Origin: a virus
Direction: 5' to 3' (one strand)
DNA length: 22,871 nucleotides
Virus record (IMG/VR): IMGVR_UViG_3300045131_002193
Location: 1 to 22,871 of that record
The first letter of the stretch is position 1. Every line of letters starts with the position of its first letter. The notes below the pieces were generated by a model, which ran no database searches, was not told where the DNA came from, and saw nothing but the letters and a program-made list of their open reading frames with translations. Made by a program: the position numbers and the translations under genes. Of this stretch, positions 21,088 to 22,871 are shown piece by piece.

Positions 21088-22871
21088 ATGGGAGCATTAT
21101 TAGAATCAGGTCTTGTTGGTAACATCGGTCTTAAGCACCTTAAAGTTATCAAAGAAGACACAATCAACAAATGGGACAAATTAGGCTTTTTAGAAGGTCT
21201 TAAAGGTCACCAAAAGGAAAACGTAGCTCAGTTATTTGAGAACCAAGCATCATATTTGATCAATGAAGCTGCAACAACAGACTCATCAGGTTCTTTCGAA
21301 ACTGTAGTTTTCCCTATCGTTAGAAGAGTTTTCTCTAAATTATTAGCTAACGATATCGTATCAGTACAAGCAATGAACTTACCAATCGGTAAATTATTCT
21401 ACTTTGTACCTCATATCCAAAGATATCAATCACCTAACGAGTTATTACCTCAAGATGGTGGAGATCACTACGCACCTTTTGGTTCACCAAACGGTCCTGC
21501 ATCTCAACAAGCTGGATATAACCAAAACGATAAAGATTTATATGACCTTTTCTACGAAGGTAACGAACCAGATTTGGATCCTCCAGGTCTTTTCGATTAC
21601 TCTAAAGGTACTTTCTCTGCAGAGACTTTCACAGCTTCAACTCAAGTTTGGGATTCAGCAGGTAACGCATTAATCCAATCAGGATATGGTGCAGGTACTT
21701 ACAGAAAAGTTATCATGGCTTTATCTGGTTTCCAATCAGCAGGTCAAGGTCAATTAATCGGACCAGATGGTAACGAACAAGATACAGAAGCTTTCTTAGC
21801 TTCATTACAAGTGTTAAAAATCACTAACCCTAATACAGGTAATGGATTCTCAGGTGTATCTTCACCAGTGTTATTCAGAGTTGTAACTCAGGTGTATGGT
21901 CAAGGTATTGTACAATACGGTGGTCAATCATCTACAACATTCCCTTCAACAGGTAATGGTGGTTCTTACAACAACGTTTGTGATGCAAACGGAGTTATCT
22001 ATTTAGAGGCTGACTTACAAGTTCCTTGTGAAGTAACTTCAAGTTCACTTGATGGTTATTCTGGTTACACTTCAGTTATTGATACAGCTTACAACCAAGC
22101 GTTCAAATGTAAGTACAGAGTGTACAAAGAAATGGAATTTGAAGACAGATTAGGTGAGGTTTCTTTTGACCTTCAAGCAGTAACAGTTTCTGTTACAGAA
22201 AGAAAGTTAAGAGCACAATGGTCACCTGAATTGGCTCAAGACGTTGCGGCATTCCACAACATCGATGCTGAAGCTGAATTAACAGCTTTATTATCAGAGC
22301 AAGTTGCAGCTGAAATCGATAGAGAAATCCTAAGAGACCTTAGAAAAGGTGCGGCTTGGAACTTAAGATGGAACTACAACGGTTGGAAGCAACTTGGTAA
22401 CAACGCAGTACCTTACACACAGAAGGACTGGAACCAAACACTTATCACAGCAATCAACCAAATTTCTGCACAAATCCATAAGTCTACTTTAAGAGGTGGA
22501 GCAAACTGGATCGTTGTTTCTTCTGAAATCAGTGCTATTTTTGATGACTTGGAATATTTCCACGTATCAAACGCAGCTCCTGAACAAGATCAATACAACA
22601 TGGGTATTGAAAGAGTTGGTACTCTTGCTGGTAGATATCAAGTTTATAGAGATCCTTACTTCCCACCAAACCAAGTGTTATTGGGTCACAAAGGAACATC
22701 TTTACTTGACACAGGTTACATTTACGCACCGTATGTACCTTTACAACTTACTCCAACAATGTACAATCCATTCAACTTCACACCTATCAAGGGTATCATG
22801 ACTAGATACGCTAAGAAAATGGTTAACAACCGTTTCTATGGTAGAATCACAGTTGATGGTGTTAGAACATT
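21088..22871 (+). CDS. 23: Major capsid protein (T4 gp23-like), 3' end outside window
   Basis: An open frame of 594 codons that reaches the right edge without a stop. It has gp23-type features: a basic/helical N-terminal propeptide, then LINEAATT, where cleavage after E60 fits the T4 gp21 rule and position (T4 cuts after E65). The conserved block FPIVRRVFSKLLANDIVSVQ follows. The middle is a long insertion-rich region, then LTALLSEQVAAEIDREILRD and RGGANWIVVSSEISAIFDD, and the end is YAPYVPLQLTPTMYN, MTRYAKKM. Reaching the last of these blocks implies only a short C-terminus is missing. T4 gp23 is 521 residues, so this one is longer, mainly in the middle. It assembles the hexamers of the head shell. 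Codon use looks more uniform than in the left region, as expected for a highly expressed protein. Confidence 0.96.
   Translation, partial: MGALLESGLVGNIGLKHLKVIKEDTINKWDKLGFLEGLKGHQKENVAQLFENQASYLINEAATTDSSGSFETVVFPIVRRVFSKLLANDIVSVQAMNLPIGKLFYFVPHIQRYQSPNELLPQDGGDHYAPFGSPNGPASQQAGYNQNDKDLYDLFYEGNEPDLDPPGLFDYSKGTFSAETFTASTQVWDSAGNALIQSGYGAGTYRKVIMALSGFQSAGQGQLIGPDGNEQDTEAFLASLQVLKITNPNTGNGFSGVSSPVLFRVVTQVYGQGIVQYGGQSSTTFPSTGNGGSYNNVCDANGVIYLEADLQVPCEVTSSSLDGYSGYTSVIDTAYNQAFKCKYRVYKEMEFEDRLGEVSFDLQAVTVSVTERKLRAQWSPELAQDVAAFHNIDAEAELTALLSEQVAAEIDREILRDLRKGAAWNLRWNYNGWKQLGNNAVPYTQKDWNQTLITAINQISAQIHKSTLRGGANWIVVSSEISAIFDDLEYFHVSNAAPEQDQYNMGIERVGTLAGRYQVYRDPYFPPNQVLLGHKGTSLLDTGYIYAPYVPLQLTPTMYNPFNFTPIKGIMTRYAKKMVNNRFYGRITVDGVRT

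Noticed and set aside
22496-22801. Plus-strand 101-codon frame in the capsid gene
   Set aside because: It lies in another frame of the major capsid gene, whose coding is certain; the same holds for the frame at 21404-21673.

Overview
This window is part of the genome of a T4-like, contractile-tailed (myovirus) phage that probably infects a Bacteroidota host. The T4-like assignment rests on the order terminase large subunit (gp17), portal (gp20), prohead protease (gp21), scaffold (gp22) and major capsid protein (gp23) across 12930-22871, with recognisable motifs in each. The Bacteroidota assignment is inference from four things: the DNA is strongly AT-rich; starts lack Shine-Dalgarno sequences and sit in A-rich leaders; several promoters resemble the TTTG / TAnnTTTG type; and there are a Bacteroidota-like ribosomal protein bS21 and a DUF4494-like protein. 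The standard bacterial code fits throughout.

Left region (1-5606). A partial phage tmRNA (ssrA) lies on the minus strand at the left edge. It is followed by an unknown protein (+), an M20-family metallopeptidase (+), an HExxH metalloprotease (-), a ClpC-type AAA+ unfoldase without its N-domain (-), and an Hsp20 small heat-shock protein (+) divergent from clpC. Together this looks like a phage proteostasis island: tag stalled products, hold or unfold them, feed a protease, and trim the peptides. The functional link is inference from co-location.

Middle region (5626-12923). Mostly plus-strand genes follow a strong terminator: a small helical protein overlapping a KTSC-domain protein; a four-module protein (nucleotidyltransferase, M23 peptidase, peptidoglycan-binding, lysozyme-like); a Thr/Pro-repeat protein; an acidic protein; and three further unknown proteins packed as an operon up to the terminase.

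Right region (12930-22871). This is the head-assembly block: terL, portal, an unknown helical protein, a minus-strand bS21 gene of 59 codons, an unknown protein, prohead protease, a DUF4494-like protein, a small unknown protein, the acidic scaffold, and the major capsid protein, which runs off the right edge close to its C-terminus. A recurring TATTTATA (or TATTTATT) box shortly before many starts, on both strands, is the best candidate for this phage's late promoter.

Most notable: one phage carries both translation-side parts (tmRNA, bS21) and protein-turnover parts (ClpC lacking the N-domain, two metallopeptidases, Hsp20), all beside standard head genes.
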